Below, piece by piece: positions 1-12,745 of a DNA stretch of 64,000 nucleotides. This DNA comes from Dimorphilus gyrociliatus (Eukaryota > Annelida > Polychaeta > Dinophilidae), in the NCBI GenBank assembly GCA_904063045.1, contig CAJFCJ010000004.1, forward strand, positions 1-64,000. The letters run 5' to 3'. The notes beneath the pieces were generated by a model that was not told the origin of the DNA, did not search any database, and saw only the letters and a program-made list of their open reading frames with translations. Position 1 is the first letter of the stretch. Each line of letters begins with the position of its first letter. A program made the translations under genes and the position numbers.

Positions 1-705
1 AAAATGTTAGGTAGAATGACATTCAACTTTCATTTATTTTTGGAAATTTGATAACTTTTCTCGATTAAGCCTATAACAGGTATAGAGGTAGTACAATACT
101 ATAGTTTGTTATGGTGTTTACTTGAATTTTTATCAGTTGATTTAATCGATAAAACTCTCTCTCTTTGTCTGTCTCTCTCCTTTCCAATCTCTCACTTCAT
201 CTCTCTTTGAAGGTTTAATAGTAACCTTTAAAAATAGACTTCCAATACGTTCACTTTACCGCGTAGAAAATAATAAAAATAACTAATAAAAGTTAATTTT
301 CTCGCTACCACGCACGAGTTTTTTAACGAAAATAAATTATTCTGTCATTATAATCTTATTTTTTTGTAGTCCAATTTTTCTGAAGTTATTTAATTGAGAA
401 AGAATAAAAATTCAATATGACTTAACCTTCACCCTATAATGCGGAAGATATTTTCGTAAACGATACAAAAGTTCTTAATTTTACTCCATATAAAGCAATA
501 TCTAATATTTAAGAATCGCTCTATCGTTAAATTGTATCATAACAATAATTAATATCATAATTAGCTACTTTTGACATTAACTAAATTTTGCAAGTAACCT
601 TTTATAGGAGTAAAAAATAATTTCCCCAACCTAAATGTTCCACATTTGAGCGTCCTCTTCGTATTTTTTCTACCAGCAAATCAGGCTTTCGCGATATGAC
701 AAGAA
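1..705. other. intergenic, no gene seen
   Basis: AT-rich sequence upstream of copy 1. It holds a CT/TCTG-rich tract around 155-215. A weak minus-strand ORF overlaps the start of copy 1 and looks like chance. Confidence 0.6.
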
Positions 706-2219
706 ATGAAAACTCCTTTTGGGGTTTATATAATAAGGATTGCATTTGTTTTAATATTTGTTTCTTATATCGCATTTTCAATTTGGATATATGTGAACGA
801 TCTATCTGATCATCATTCATTTATTGAAAATGACAGAAATACGACTTCAAAGGCTACAACAGTAGCGTTAGGTAAGAGATTTATTTTTTTCTAAACATTA
901 GTCTAAATGCGTCCATGCGAGAAGGCAAGTATTCTATAACTACAAATTTTATTAGTAATTTTCGTGTTTTTTTTTTAAAAAAAAAAACAGCAATACATTT
1001 CTTTTTTGGCCTAAACTGTTCATTTATATTGATCTTCTTCATCCTTCTGATATTCTCGTTAAACTACGGACAAGTGTTCTCAAGATGTTTTTGGCTGTGT
1101 ATATTAATTGAAAATGCTATGTTCATCACTTCTTTTATGGTATATTTTACATCTAAAAAAGCTAGTTCTTGTAAAAGAAATAATAATGGAAGGAAATGTG
1201 CTCTCTCGCTAATTTTGGTGTTTTATCACGAACTTATATATATCTTCTTAGGGATAACTCATCATTTTAAGAAAAAATGGGAAGCTAAAATGAAAATTCG
1301 AGAAATTAATAGTGTTACAGAATTTTCAAAAGATTATCCTAATCAAGGAATTCTCAATTATGAAAGATTTTTAAATATCTCAATATACGCCTACATCAAA
1401 AGAACTGTATGGAAAAAGAATATTACTTTTTCAAGACTTTTTAAATATCTTGAAGGAAAATCTTATGATCTAAAATATCATGGTTTCAATAACCATAATA
1501 CGAAAAATCACAAAAAAACATTGAAAGTTTATCATAGCAATCAATGCAATTGTTATAAGAAATTAAAATATCCAATGACCTTAGATTTACCATGTAAATG
1601 GATTCATATGGATATTTTATTAAATACTTCAAAATTAAAAGACTTTAATCTTGTAAGCAATGATAATCTACTTGAATTGGCTATATTAAATAAAATAGAC
1701 TTTCATTGTCTGACTAAATTTGATGGAGAGAATAACTGTAAACAGAATTGTCTTATTGACATTTTATCATCTGTGAAAGATTGCGGTGATAAATTAACAG
1801 AATTATATAATTTTGTATTTGAAGGTCTCGTGATAAAGGAAGAAAGCATTAGCCTTTTGAAGCAATATTTCGAAGATGCTAGCAATAGTAGTACAAAATC
1901 TCTAATCAAACTATTAACAACAAAGATTTTTAAGATATGGCCCCCTCCCCTATGGTTTTATTCTCTATTGAAGATACGTCAATTAGTAAGGGCTGATAGA
2001 CAGTATGATGTTTTGAAAAATTATCAATCGACTATAGCCCTATTTATTCTAAATCCAACTGAGAATACCACGCCTTTTGATATATTTTCGGTTTTATCAT
2101 TGGAATATTTAAAAATATGGTCAGATAACGAAATAAAATATGGTATTTTTCAATCACTCATCCCCAATAAGGATGATTCAATAACACAATATATTTTTAC
2201 CAGAGGTCTTCCTATATAA
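706..2219 (+). CDS. four-TM protein with SOCS-box-like tail, family copy 1
   Basis: Model: exons 706-871 and 991-2219, with a 119-nt phase-1 intron, giving 464 aa. The layout is that of the whole family. TM1 is at about residues 8-29 and is followed by a short outer loop (here with an N-T-T glycosylation site). The intron follows, then TM2 (~57-80), TM3 (~88-108) and TM4 (~125-148), and then a long cytosolic region. That region carries H-S-N-Q-C-N-C ... C-K-W, a 'LNKIDFHCLTKF' block, a degenerate ESLIIREDG motif (EGLVIKEES) and WPPPLWFYSLLKIR. The last matches the SOCS BC-box pattern P-L-x3-C-x3-I-R with Ser at the Cys position. The C-terminus has the family signature DIFSVLSL...GIFQSL. The inferred role is a membrane-tethered Elongin BC/Cullin adaptor. 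The substrate is unknown. Confidence 0.78.
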
Positions 2220-2303
2220 TTGATGCTATTATCAGTGACGTAATCCATTAATATTTGAAAAGATTCGATGCAAACAAGCTTGAATTTATAATAGCTAATA
2301 ATT

Positions 2304-3740
2304 ATGAATGGAACCCTTCCAGTATGGATATATCTCATGAGATTATCTTTTCCTGGAATATTTGTAATGAATATCATTTTAACATTGAACTTTTTTTATG
2401 GTGACAAATGTATTACTTTGCCCAATAAAATAAACAATATTGTAAACAAACATGAAAGTGAAAGTAAGATTAACAATGAATATATTATATATAAATTTAT
2501 ATATATATATATATATATATAAATTTAATAATTATATTCTTTAGATCTCAGATTGCATATTTATAGGTTAAACATATCTTTTATTCTGTTTTTCTATCTA
2601 ATTCTGATATTATTGATAAATGATACAAAACTATTTATAACACTATGGTTTGCTGTTGTATGTATAGAAATAAGATCATCATTGGGAATACAAACATCTA
2701 CAAATGAATATTTAAAATGGAAACTATTGCAAAGCTACTTCTGCAATCATGATTTAATCAAGGCTAAATTTTTATTAATTTGCCCAAAACTTATTCTTTT
2801 ATATATCTTTTTATGCTTTATTGCAAAGTTAGTTTTGGAAGAGAAATTACTCATCCAACATCATAAAAGAATGGAATATATGCTGGAGTTGGAAGATAGC
2901 TTTTTCTATAAATGGGATAAGTTTGTAATATTCTCAAGGTATTATTGGGATGGGAAGATATTCCATAATTTAGTCACTCCTCTCCACGTTCTAACACTCT
3001 TAAATAATAATAATTATCCCAATGATGCTCTATATACTATAATCCAATCATCGGATGATCCTGATTTTGAAGATCATGAAAAGTATTGTAATTGCGAAAG
3101 GAAGAGATACATACCATTACATATTAAGAGACCTTGTTCCTGGGAGAAAATCGTTATAAGAGTATTTACTGATATTTTTCTCGATTTTGATAATCCGGCA
3201 GTAATCCACGAATTATCTGTTTTAAATAAATTGAATATCCATTGTTTAAAACAATTTAATTTTCCTATTGAATTAACAAATATGTGTTTAATTGACGTTT
3301 TAAAACGTGACGGTAACTTTAATGCTATATTCATTGAATCCTATAGATATTTCTCGGAGAGTTTAATAATAAGAGAAGATGGATTTTATCTTATAAATCA
3401 ATTTCTAAAAAAATTTAATAGGACATCGTATAAATTAATTATTAAAAATTACATAACTAAAGAAGTATTTAAAGTGTGGCCACCATCTTTATGGTATTTT
3501 TCAATAATGAAAATTCGTTATATTCTTAGAAAAAATATTAAATTAAATGCTTTCAAGTACCTTGAAACTGATATAAAGAATCTCGTTCTTTATCCTTTGA
3601 AAAATACAATCATTTTTAATATATCATCCCTTCTAAATCTATTATATTATGAAACGTGGAAAAATGAAATATTAGCTTTTGGAATTATGGAAGATTTACG
3701 CTCTTTAAAAGGAATATCGGATATGAAAAGAAGTATTTGA
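2304..3740 (+). CDS. four-TM protein with SOCS-box-like tail, family copy 2
   Basis: Exons 2304-2463 and 2545-3740 with an 81-nt phase-1 intron that contains a (TA)n run; 451 aa. It lies 84 bp downstream of copy 1 on the same strand. TM1 is at about residues 7-31 and three more hydrophobic segments follow the intron. The Cys/His cluster is H-E-K-Y-C-N-C ... C-S-W. ESLIIREDG is intact. The BC-box-like segment reads WPPSLWYFSIMKIR, so the second Pro pair is Pro-Ser, still allowed by the [STP]-L-x3-[CS]-x3-I pattern. The stop codon lies only 12 bp from the 3' end of a tRNA-Pro gene on the opposite strand, so its mRNA 3' end probably runs antisense through that tRNA. Confidence 0.77.
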
Positions 3741-3752
3741 AGAAAAATTATT

Positions 3753-3844
3753 GGGGACAGCCGGGATTCGAACCCGGGACCTCTCGCATGCTTAGTATAT
3801 TACAACTTCCCAAAGCGAGAATCATACCCCTAGACCACTGTCCC
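3753..3844 (-). tRNA. tRNA-Pro (UGG), with intron
   Basis: The acceptor stem GGGACAG/CTGTCCC has discriminator C. A-box (GGTCTAGGGG) and B-box (GGTTCGAATCC) are intact. Anticodon at complement 3810-3812. A 20-nt intron at complement 3789-3808 sits between positions 37 and 38. The body without intron is 72 nt. A T-run (AATAATTTTT-type) follows as a Pol III terminator. The intron is identical to those of the genes at 22285 and 33223. Confidence 0.95.
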
Positions 3845-4129
3845 TTCTCTGTTCAATTTTGGTTTTTTTTAAAAATCATCAATTAAACACATAACTTCAA
3901 ATAAAAATCTTGTAATTTTTCGCTCACTGTAGGCCTAAGTATAAAGAATAAATATTACTGTATATTTTAAAATAAAGCTCTCTCTAAAATGAAAAAATAT
4001 CTTAGTTTTTATGAAGTATGCAAATATTTAATTAATTAAAGTTAATTAGGTCAATAATTTTCTTTAAACAATTGGTAATTTAATTATTATGCCAAGATGT
4101 CCTTGCGTATGGAATTGTCTTTTGTATAT

Positions 4130-4218
4130 GGGACAGTGGTCTAGGGGTATGATTCTCGTTTAGGGTGTTCAATACGCTAATTTACGAGAGGTCCCGGGTT
4201 CGAATCCCGGCTGTCCCC
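4130..4218 (+). tRNA. tRNA-Pro (AGG), with intron
   Basis: Same 72-nt body. Anticodon AGG at 4162-4164. 17-nt intron at 4166-4182. The anticodon stem closes with T-A, as in the other AGG/CGG copies, whereas UGG copies have C-G. The 3' flank GTTG is followed by a T9 run. Confidence 0.95.
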
Positions 4219-4576
4219 GTTGTTGTATTTTTTTTTCTACTAATAATGCAGTATATGATCCATTAGAATGTACTTTTCCTATTGGAAAGTAATTCTATTC
4301 CAGAGTCAGATTTTCGGGGAAAACGCTATCTAATATAGATTAATCTTGAAGAATAAAAGCAAACAGCTTAGCAAAGAGAATAGCTTTAATCTTAAATACT
4401 AAAATAGCTGCTATCAATGAACAAGCAATTATAATTTCTACTTTAAACTAATCTAGGTCATTTCAATTTGATTAATTTTATTAAAATGTCTTTTGTTGGC
4501 TTTCTGAGAAATAATAAATTTACTGGCCATTATATGTCACGTAGACGTAGTCAAGTTTTATTGATTCTTTCATGTT
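4219..4576. other. spacer between two tRNA-Pro genes
   Basis: AT-rich. Apart from the Pol III T-run just after 4218 I see no gene or repeat. Confidence 0.6.
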
Positions 4577-4664
4577 GGGACAGTGGTCTAGGGGTATGAT
4601 TCTCGTTTAGGGAATTCATTCGCTAATCTACGAGAGGTCCCGGGTTCGAATCCCGGCTGTCCCC
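4577..4664 (+). tRNA. tRNA-Pro (AGG), with intron
   Basis: Anticodon AGG at 4609-4611. 16-nt intron at 4613-4628, identical to the intron of the minus-strand gene at 22603. The body is the shared 72 nt. A T-run follows at about 4674. Confidence 0.95.
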
Positions 4665-5625
4665 GTTGGTTAATTTTTTTAATTGTCTATCTTTTCTTTC
4701 GTCCTAAATCCTCAATCCGCTCAACTTGAACAATAGTAAATCATTCAAGTTCGATAGAAATTAAGATTACGTAGCGACTTTTAAGATATACAAATCATAT
4801 TTTGTAATAATTAATAAGTAGGTCAATAATTCTTGAACATTACAAGAATTGACTGTAAAATATTCAAAATAGATAATCTTATCGCCCACATAATAAACAA
4901 TAAAAGCGAGTCGCCATTTTTCAATTTGCTTGAATAATAAAACAATAATCCTCTTTACTTAGAGAATTTAATAGTTTTTATCAAAATGTACCAATTTTAT
5001 GATATCATCTTTAGTATTGGAACAATTATCATATTGATAGTAAATCGTAGAATGATAAGAAAGAAAACACATCTCCTATTTTTCGCCAATGCGTACCGTT
5101 TTAATTTACATTATATAAAATTATTTCATAACTAGTCTGTTTATTGTTATTATAGTTTGTAAATAATCAACAAGTTATCTAAGATATTATCGATTGTGCA
5201 GAGTATTTTTTAAAGAATTCATTCAAAAATTAGTTCACTCTATATACAACTAGAATGAATATATAAGCGTGTTCAAGCAAGATATAGTAGTGAATAATAA
5301 ATGCTTAAACAAAAATAGAATGATTGATAGTGGAATTATTGCGTTTAATATTCGTATTGAACGCCAAAAAATAAACGATATTTAATAACAATATCACAAA
5401 GCTTGATGAACGAATTTGCATATTGATTTATTCATAAGAGAAATTAAAATTTTCATTGGTTAATTTAACTAGATGACTGTTATTTTTTTTAGAAAAGCAT
5501 GATCATATTTAAAAAATAATGGTTAATTGCTTACGATGGTTATTTCGCAATTTAACCAGGCATGAGATAAGTTTCAGTGCGATTCTTAGTTTTCGTTTTT
5601 AATTTTGAAAATACACTTGTAATTA
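4665..5625. other. intergenic, no gene seen
   Basis: AT-rich with no ORF of note and no recognisable remnant of the neighbouring gene family. Confidence 0.55.
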
Positions 5626-7025
5626 ATGCCAGAAAAGTTCGTTATCATTTGTTCTAAATTAACAGCATATGTCATTTTTATACTAATGACATTTAGTATA
5701 ATCTTGGAATGCAATATAATTTATAATGGATTTGCAAATGAAAATTATATAAATAATGATACAGGATTGTTCAAAATGAGAGAATTTCAACATGAGAGTA
5801 AGTATTGAAAGTATTAAATTTCTAAACAGAATATTAAAAACAAATTATTCCATGTATAGGAAACTCACGAATTATTATTGGATCAGTATCAATAACTTTA
5901 AAAATCTGTATAGTCCTCTTATCATGTTCTCCTTACGGAATAAAGAAACGAATTATATTTATTTTGTTTGCCATCTTTGAAGTCCTTCATTGGTTAGTGA
6001 TTGTAATTACTTACAATTCAATCTTCAATTTCAAAGATGACAAAGATATTATTATTACTCATCGTAACAAAATTTACAAATTGTCTGGATCTAGACTCAT
6101 CGATTTAGCAAGTATCGCACTGATAATGATGGTTAACTATATTGATAAGAAATTTAATACTTATACCTTCCAAAATTGTCATTCGGAGAAGTTATTTTCA
6201 AGTTTTAGCTACTCTCATGATGGATTAACGAGTAAATTGAAATTCTGTGAAATACAAACTATTGAAGATAGTTTAAGAGAAGATGTCTTTTATACCAGAT
6301 ATTCGAACAAAAAAGCTCTTTTGAGCATATTATCATCTCATTATAACATTGCTTTTAGGTGGAAATCTTTAAAACGGCTTTCTAAAGATAGAAAATTTAT
6401 AATTACAATAAATTTGAAGTTTATAGAAAATTTATATGCGAATAGAAGTCAGTTAAATCATATTTTCATTAGAGATATTGCTGAATTAAATAGTCTTTAT
6501 AATATCCACTGTTTGAGCTTGTTCAACGATAATATCGACAAAGAGAAAACATGTTTACTTGATATTTTAAGAGAAAACAAAAATTTTAATGGCCTTTTCT
6601 TGGATACTTATGAATTTTTAATAGAAAGTTTAATAGTCAGTGAGGATGGTTTGTCGTTAGTTAGAAAATTTGTCAACAGACTTGAAGACCGGAAACAGAA
6701 AGATATGGCTTTAGACTTAATAGTCAAGCGAATTTTCAGGAGTTGGCCTCCACCTCTGCTTTATCTTTCTTTGTTGAAACTTCGTAAAACAGTGAAGAGT
6801 GGACATTTAAGACTTTTGGAAAGTATGCCTCTACAAACTGCAAAATTTGTTATGAATCCTATAGAGAATACGCAATTCAAAGATATTGGTGCTGTTTTAA
6901 GACTAAAGAACGATAATTTATGGAGAACTAAACCTACCGGTATTTATGAAGAGATTAAACGTTTTCAGTGCAATTTTCAAACAGAAGTAGAAAACTGTGA
7001 GAAGATACAATTACTTAAGGTTTAA
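5626..7025 (+). CDS. four-TM protein with SOCS-box-like tail, family copy 3
   Basis: Exons 5626-5797 and 5860-7025 with a 62-nt phase-1 intron; 445 aa. TM1 is at about residues 9-33. After the intron come hydrophobic segments IIIGSVSITLKICIVLLS and RIIFILFAIFEVLHWLVIVI, and a weaker fourth near RLIDLASIALIMMV. This copy has lost the H-x3-C...C-x-W cluster: the corresponding segment is S-S-H-Y-N-I-A-F-R-W with no Cys. The helical block (ESLIVSEDG) and tail are kept. The BC-box-like segment is WPPPLLYLSLLKLR. It has one of the clearest Cullin-box-like elements, MPLQTAKFVMNP. The late start of the main open frame had hidden the first part of exon 2, which the splice model restores. Confidence 0.75.
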
Positions 7026-8477
7026 TTAGAATGTACAAAAAATATCATATACTTGTATACTAGAATTAGACAAAGACATCATTAAACAATGTAATATTTA
7101 GTTGTTATTCGTTTTATAGATTTTAATTGGAAAACAATGTATAAGCGTTTTAAAATATGCTAGTCTTATAAATGATTCATTCAAGTATATTTTCCATTAC
7201 TGACTAGATACTGTATTAATAGTTTTACAATAGTTCCTTTTGAAATATATGATAACAAAATATAAACAAACCTTATTGTAGAGTTCAATATTGTTATTAT
7301 TCCTAATGAAATTAGGGGAAAATAAATGTAAAAACCAAAGATTATGAAGACTAAATAGACAAAAACAAAAGAAAAAACAAAAAAGAAAATACTGTGTATT
7401 CGTAGCTGTGTTTTCTAATAATTCATCTTCTAATTAATTCAAAAATTAATTGATTAACGAAAAATGTAACAATCTAGTACAATAAAACGTGTTTGTATTA
7501 AATGTAAAATTAATTTTCAATTCATAAATCTATTTTTACAAGTTTTATCCATTTTAATCAATAATCCAGGTATTATATATAATATTTTGAAAGTTTAGCT
7601 ATGTAAATCAAAACATCTCTATTTGACTTCAAGTGACTATTAATAGTATTAATAAATCTTTTTATAAGCGTATTCAATTCATTGATAAAACTATCCTATC
7701 TAAGTTTTTATACTACGTTTTACCTTTTACTATATTTAAATTTATTTAAAACAGTAGTATACTTGATAAATCATGAAAAATATAGAGTATAAACAATTGA
7801 TATACATCTAATATAATACTTAAAAGGTAAACGACCTTTTGGACGATGAAATACTGAAAAATCTATGAGTGAGTTTTTGACTATGAAAACCAGTTTAACT
7901 AGGTTAAATATTCGATTAAATTCTTACTGGAATCGATAAGAATACTAGTATTAGAAGATTTAATAAAGTCTTATAAACTAATAGGATTATAAACCAAACA
8001 TCAGTTAGTTGATAGAGTAAGAAAATTCCAGTAAAGAAGATATAGAGGGTATATTTTTTTCCTTAGGACTTTTTTACATACCACCATATACTGTAAATAT
8101 ATACAAGTAGATTTTCCAGTTTGTCTTCATTCTTAATCTCTCTCCTAACAAGGAAAGAAAATAAATTACACTTAATGAGACTAATGGCATTCATTTCTTT
8201 ATTAATTCTATAACAGAGTTATTACCTCTCATGTAAAAAAAATATGTCAACGTTTTAGCTTGTTATTGTTTAACAAACTGGAAAAGTATTTCCTCTTATC
8301 TGTATAACGATTATAAAGGATAGATACTTTCTCCCGAGAACCACTCTTTTCCCAAAAGACCTTGACCTTTAAAATTGCAAACTGATTTGTTGAGTTTCTT
8401 CTCTTTATTTATAAATGAAAAAAAATAAGCTAATTCATTGGCTTTGCTTATTAAATTTACTGGTGAAAATATAGACT
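7026..8477. other. intergenic, no gene seen
   Basis: 1.45 kb of AT-rich sequence with frequent stops in all frames. No tRNA or paralogue fragment recognised. Confidence 0.55.
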
Positions 8478-9988
8478 ATGGAATACGCTAGGGAACTAGT
8501 CAGCTTCCTTAAAGAAAGGAGAAGCATAACGTTTGTTGTTACTACAATGGTTATAATAGTAACAGCGTTGATGCCTATTCCTGAATTATTTTGCCTATCA
8601 AGAGGATTTATAATTGTGAAACTACCGCACAGTTCCAGTTACGGTGCTCTATTGAATTTACCTCAAAACGGTATGAAGATTTAAATGTTTTAAATAATCG
8701 TTACTATCCTAATTGATAATAAAATTTCTTTCTTCTTTTTATAGCCTTGAAGACAACTATAATGACTCTAATAACATTTATTCCTGTATTTATTCTACTA
8801 ATAGCAGTTAGAGTTGGATTTGGTGACTATAAATATGTAACCATATCCGGAAGTATTCTAGCCATATTAGGCATTGCTGTCACTGTTTCCTATACAACAT
8901 TGGGTGTTCTAACGTATACGGATTGTTTAAATACTGTAGACGTTTTAAATTCTGCTTACAACGGCACAATCGAATGGAGCTGGGATGCTAAATATTATCT
9001 GTTTATTGCGAATTGCCTCCTGCAATATGCTTCGATTTTAATGCTATTTTCTTTAGGATTATTCTTCCTACATTGTCTGCTATCTGTGGAATGGAGGCAC
9101 AAACATGGACTCAACGGAGAACCTTATCGATATGCTGGTATTATAGAAATATGTCGGCTGTCATACAATGAAAATTCAAAATCAGTTCGTGTAGTTCTAA
9201 GTGAAAATATTGAAGCCTATCTGGAGAGTAAATGTCCACCAGTTATCTACAACTCTTGTGAACAAGATAACGAAACTGAAGACTATCTTAGGAACACACA
9301 TCGACAGCGTTGTCGATATCATTTTCCATTCTATCCTCTTCTGCTTCCCTGTTGCCGTAATCGTAATTGTTCATGGTCTGAGTTAAGAATAAGGATAAAA
9401 ACATTTGGATGGGAAACGAGAGAAACTTTCAAAAATATGATTCTACAGTTTGGATTATTAAATAAAGTGGATATTCATTTCTTTACAACATTCCATTTTA
9501 AACCATCTCAATGTTTTCTTGATTATATTAACTTTTCAAGGTCTTTCTTGTGCTATTACGAGCCAATTACTGAGGTATTGATGCTAAGAGAAGATGGATT
9601 TTCTTTTATCAGATGTTTGCGAATGTATGCGAATGATAGTCCTGAGAGGCATGCCTTACATATGTTTATAAACAAAACACTATTGTCGAATTCTCCACCA
9701 CCTTTGTGGTTTTTCTGCCTTCAAAAGGTGAGATTAATGATCCGTAATAGATATAGTAATTTCCTATGGAATGTATCAGAAAATGCGTTAATGTATAAAG
9801 ATTTCGTATTAAATCCTGCTGAGAATACTCATATTCAAGATATATATAAAGTATTAAACTTATCTTATAAGGATTATTGGCTATCTCAACAATCTAAATT
9901 TGGGCTATTAGAAGACTTAAATGAACTTGAATCCGAAAAACAAACACTTTTCGTTCAGTTACCCTTAAATTCTAGCTCTAGTTGTTAA
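8478..9988 (+). CDS. four-TM protein with SOCS-box-like tail, family copy 4
   Basis: Exons 8478-8670 and 8745-9988 with a 74-nt phase-1 intron; 478 aa. TM1 (~16-38) ends MPIPELFCLS. The outer loop is followed by TM2 (TLITFIPVFILLIAV), TM3 (with SYTTLGVL), a W-S-W-D second loop and TM4. The Cys/His cluster is rich: H-R-Q-R-C-R-Y-H ... CC ... C-S-W, and a conserved acidic 'N-x4-D-N-E-T' lies just before it. REDG is intact. The BC-box-like segment at about residues 382-395 is the best in the family, PPLWFFCLQKVR, an exact P-L-x3-C-x3-V-R. The C-terminus is SSSSC. Copy 5 is its closest relative. Confidence 0.8.
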
Positions 9989-10518
9989 TACTTAAACAAA
10001 AAAGAAACAAAAAACTTCTGCTCAACTTATCTTGAACTCTTTTTTCATATTTTATTGAAAAAGAAGGAAAGTCTAACCATTGCATTTATTTTTCTATTAA
10101 ACAGTATCCTTTATTGTTTGTATTTACGTTTGTTTGGCAGGAAAATATCATTGATTTATAGTATTATTATTAATAATCTAACTAATTTTTAGATAGATAA
10201 AGTGAGAAAGAATGTTTATATTTTACAATTAATATTAATAAATTTGTATTATGTATAGTTTATTTATTATACATATATTTCATATATTAGTTATCTATCG
10301 TTCATCAGATTTTCGGCGTATCCTTTTGTCAAAGTAATTATTTATTAAATAAATTAGAGGGAATAGTGTATTGACAACGGCTACATCCGTTAATAGTCTT
10401 AATGTTCTATAAAATAAAGAAAGTAATTAGATTTTATTGTCTATTCTAAATTAAAATTAGAAATTATCTTCCATTGAAGGAAAAAGTAAAGTTCTTTTTA
10501 AATCTTTATGCGACGACG
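9989..10518. other. intergenic, no gene seen
   Basis: AT-rich. An upstream TTG-initiated extension of copy 5 (from 10474) is not supported because ATG 10519 gives the family-typical exon 1. Confidence 0.55.
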
Positions 10519-11109
10519 ATGGACATATCTAAATATAATATTAGAGGAGATCTAAAGGATCAGAAATGTTTGATTCGATTAATTATTGTTATTACTGTTC
10601 TAATAACAAGTATAATGCCATTTTTAGAAATGTTCTTTATAGATAAAAGTTATATTTTAGTTCGATTAGCATCGAATAATACACTAAAAGTTCAACATTT
10701 AAAATTGCCAAATAATGGTAAGGAACTTCATATTTCGGTTGTTTTCTTTAAATTTACTTCTTTTTTCTTTCTTTTACAAGATGATAAAACGTCATTGATG
10801 ATGATTGTTACTTACATGCCTGTATTTGGTATAGTTATGGGATTGAAAGTCTTATTTAAAGATAAAGGTTATATTTGTATTTCTTCCGCTATTCTTGTAC
10901 TTTTAGCATTGACTACACCGATAGCATATGTTAGTTTAGGAATATTAAACTATAGAGATTGCTTTCGAACATTGAAGATTCTCGAGAATGAGATTCTAGG
11001 TTGGGATTGGGGTGCTCGACACATGCTTTTTATATTTAATTGTATTGTTCAAATAGGTGTGGCCTATCTTCAAAGTATTATTTTCGTTCCGATGTGTTTA
11101 AGCCTATAA
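10519..11109 (+). pseudogene. C-terminally truncated copy 5 (four TMs only)
   Basis: Exons 10519-10717 and 10781-11109 with a 63-nt phase-1 intron; 175 aa. The intron is a multiple of three without stop, so the frame also reads through unspliced. The protein aligns along its length with the first part of copy 4: MPFLEMFFIDKSYILVRL against MPIPELFCLS...VKLP, VSLGILNYRDCF against TTLGVLTYTDCL, WDWGARHMLFIFNC against WSWDAKYYLFIANC. It stops right after TM4, so the Cys/His cluster, helical block and SOCS-like tail are missing. No remnant is visible in the 222 bp before copy 6, which lies in the opposite orientation. It could be a rearrangement-made pseudogene or a short membrane-only variant; its membrane part is intact. 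Confidence 0.65.
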
Positions 11110-11205
11110 ATCACATTATAAAATGTAGGCTAAAGAAATATATAATGCATGCTTCTTAGATAATACGAAAACGATACTGAATAAACTTGTTACATATGCA
11201 TTCAG

Positions 11206-11240
11206 TTTCTCTGTCTCTGTGTCTCTCTCTCTCTTTCTTT
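11206..11240. repeat. (CT)n / TCTG tract
   Basis: Simple pyrimidine repeat between the convergent copies 5 and 6. Confidence 0.8.
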
Positions 11241-11331
11241 ATCTTTTTTCTTGACCATTCTAAAGTCACTTATTGATAAGATTGATTTATTGTTTTCCTT
11301 TTCAATATTATTTCAACATTAGGAATGAAAT

Positions 11332-12745
11332 TTATTTGTAATCAACTAGACAGTTAAGATTTTCAAATATTCCGATTCGATGATTCTTTATTATGCAAAT
11401 GCTTCTTTCTGATAGATTAAGTAATGAGAAAATATCTAAAGGAGAGTCTGAACGAAGAGGGTCACAGATAATTGATAAATAATAGTCGCTACAAGGTTCT
11501 CCTAAGGATTTTGGAAATCCTTGTCTTATCATTTGCCTATTTTTAATTAAGCAATAAAACCAAAGAGGAGGAGGCCATTGTTTGAAAAGTCGGCTAGTTA
11601 CCACTTCAACTAGGTTTATGTCATAACAATTTTCATTTAATAGATTGATAAGTGAAAGTCCATCTTCTCTAAGAATTAAGCTTCCTGCAATTTCAACCTT
11701 GATCTTTTCATAATCCACTGTGGATCTTCCAATTGATTTTCGTATAACATGATGCAAATTCAAGTAATTTGAAGGAAAGTGAAAGATTGTAAAAATATGA
11801 ATATTGAATTTGCATAAAATGATCATATTGAATAATATTCTTCTGGAGAAATCGAGTTTTAAAGCATTTACTCTAATTCTTAACTTTTTCCAATTACAAT
11901 CCATCTTTTTATTCTTTGGTATTAAAATTGGATAATATGGATAATGGTACCTGCACTCCTTAGCATGCATCTTAGGAATATGAAGTAACGTTTCGCTATC
12001 TTCATAATTAGTATTGAATATATAATTACCATTTTCTTTAAAAGAAAAATGCAAAAGATCGCATATATCTATAGTTGTTGTTGTGATTGTCTTTCGGTCA
12101 ATAGAGTAATTTAGGATTATGATACTATCGGCTATCGTGCTAGGTCTGCGAAGATTAGAAATGGGAATTCCTTCCATTTCATAAGTTCTATTAGTTTCTT
12201 TAAACAAATGATAGTTTATCTTAAAATAGACAATACCCATCAAAAATAGGAAAAACGATTCTACTAAGAGAATATAATAACTGCAATTCCAGTTCCATTC
12301 AAATTGTTCTAAATTAATATAACGTTTTAAAGTCAGAGAACGTCTATGACAGATAAATACACAATTTAAACAATGAAGTATGCCAGCTAGCATAAAACTA
12401 ATTAGATTAGTTAATTTATATGAAAATAGTGAAAAAATGCATATTAATATAATTCCAATTGAGAAGCTTATATTATAATAAAGTAAAATCCTCTTATCAC
12501 CTGATAAAAACAAGAAAGAATATTATTAATTGTTTCATTTATAGTAATACAATCTTTATGAAAATTAATTTACGGTTTGAATGAGATATTTCCTTTTCAA
12601 TAGACGTTTCGCTATTATTCTTATAATTTATGATTAAAACATTAGTAAATATTGATGTAAATGATAGAATAAGGAATATCGCCCAACCAATGTTTATACT
12701 TGCTATTAAGGTTATATAAAGATTCTTGTTATTTACTTTCATCAT
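11332..12745 (-). CDS. four-TM protein with SOCS-box-like tail, family copy 6
   Basis: Exons complement 12745-12574 and 12500-11332 with a 73-nt phase-1 intron; 446 aa. Two adjacent ATGs (12745, 12742) could start it. TM1 lies near residues 10-32 and the outer loop has an N-N-S site. Loop 2 keeps the family W-N-W. A clear N-T-N-Y-E-D-S-E-T acidic motif precedes HAKECRYHYPYYP ... C-N-W-K-K-L. The copy has ESLIIREDG-like 'GSLILREDGLSLINLL' and BC-box-like WPPPLWFYCLIKNR (Asn where I/V is usual). The tail is DIFSLLNLS...IGIFENL. It belongs by sequence with copies 4, 7 and 8 although it lies on the other strand. Confidence 0.8.
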
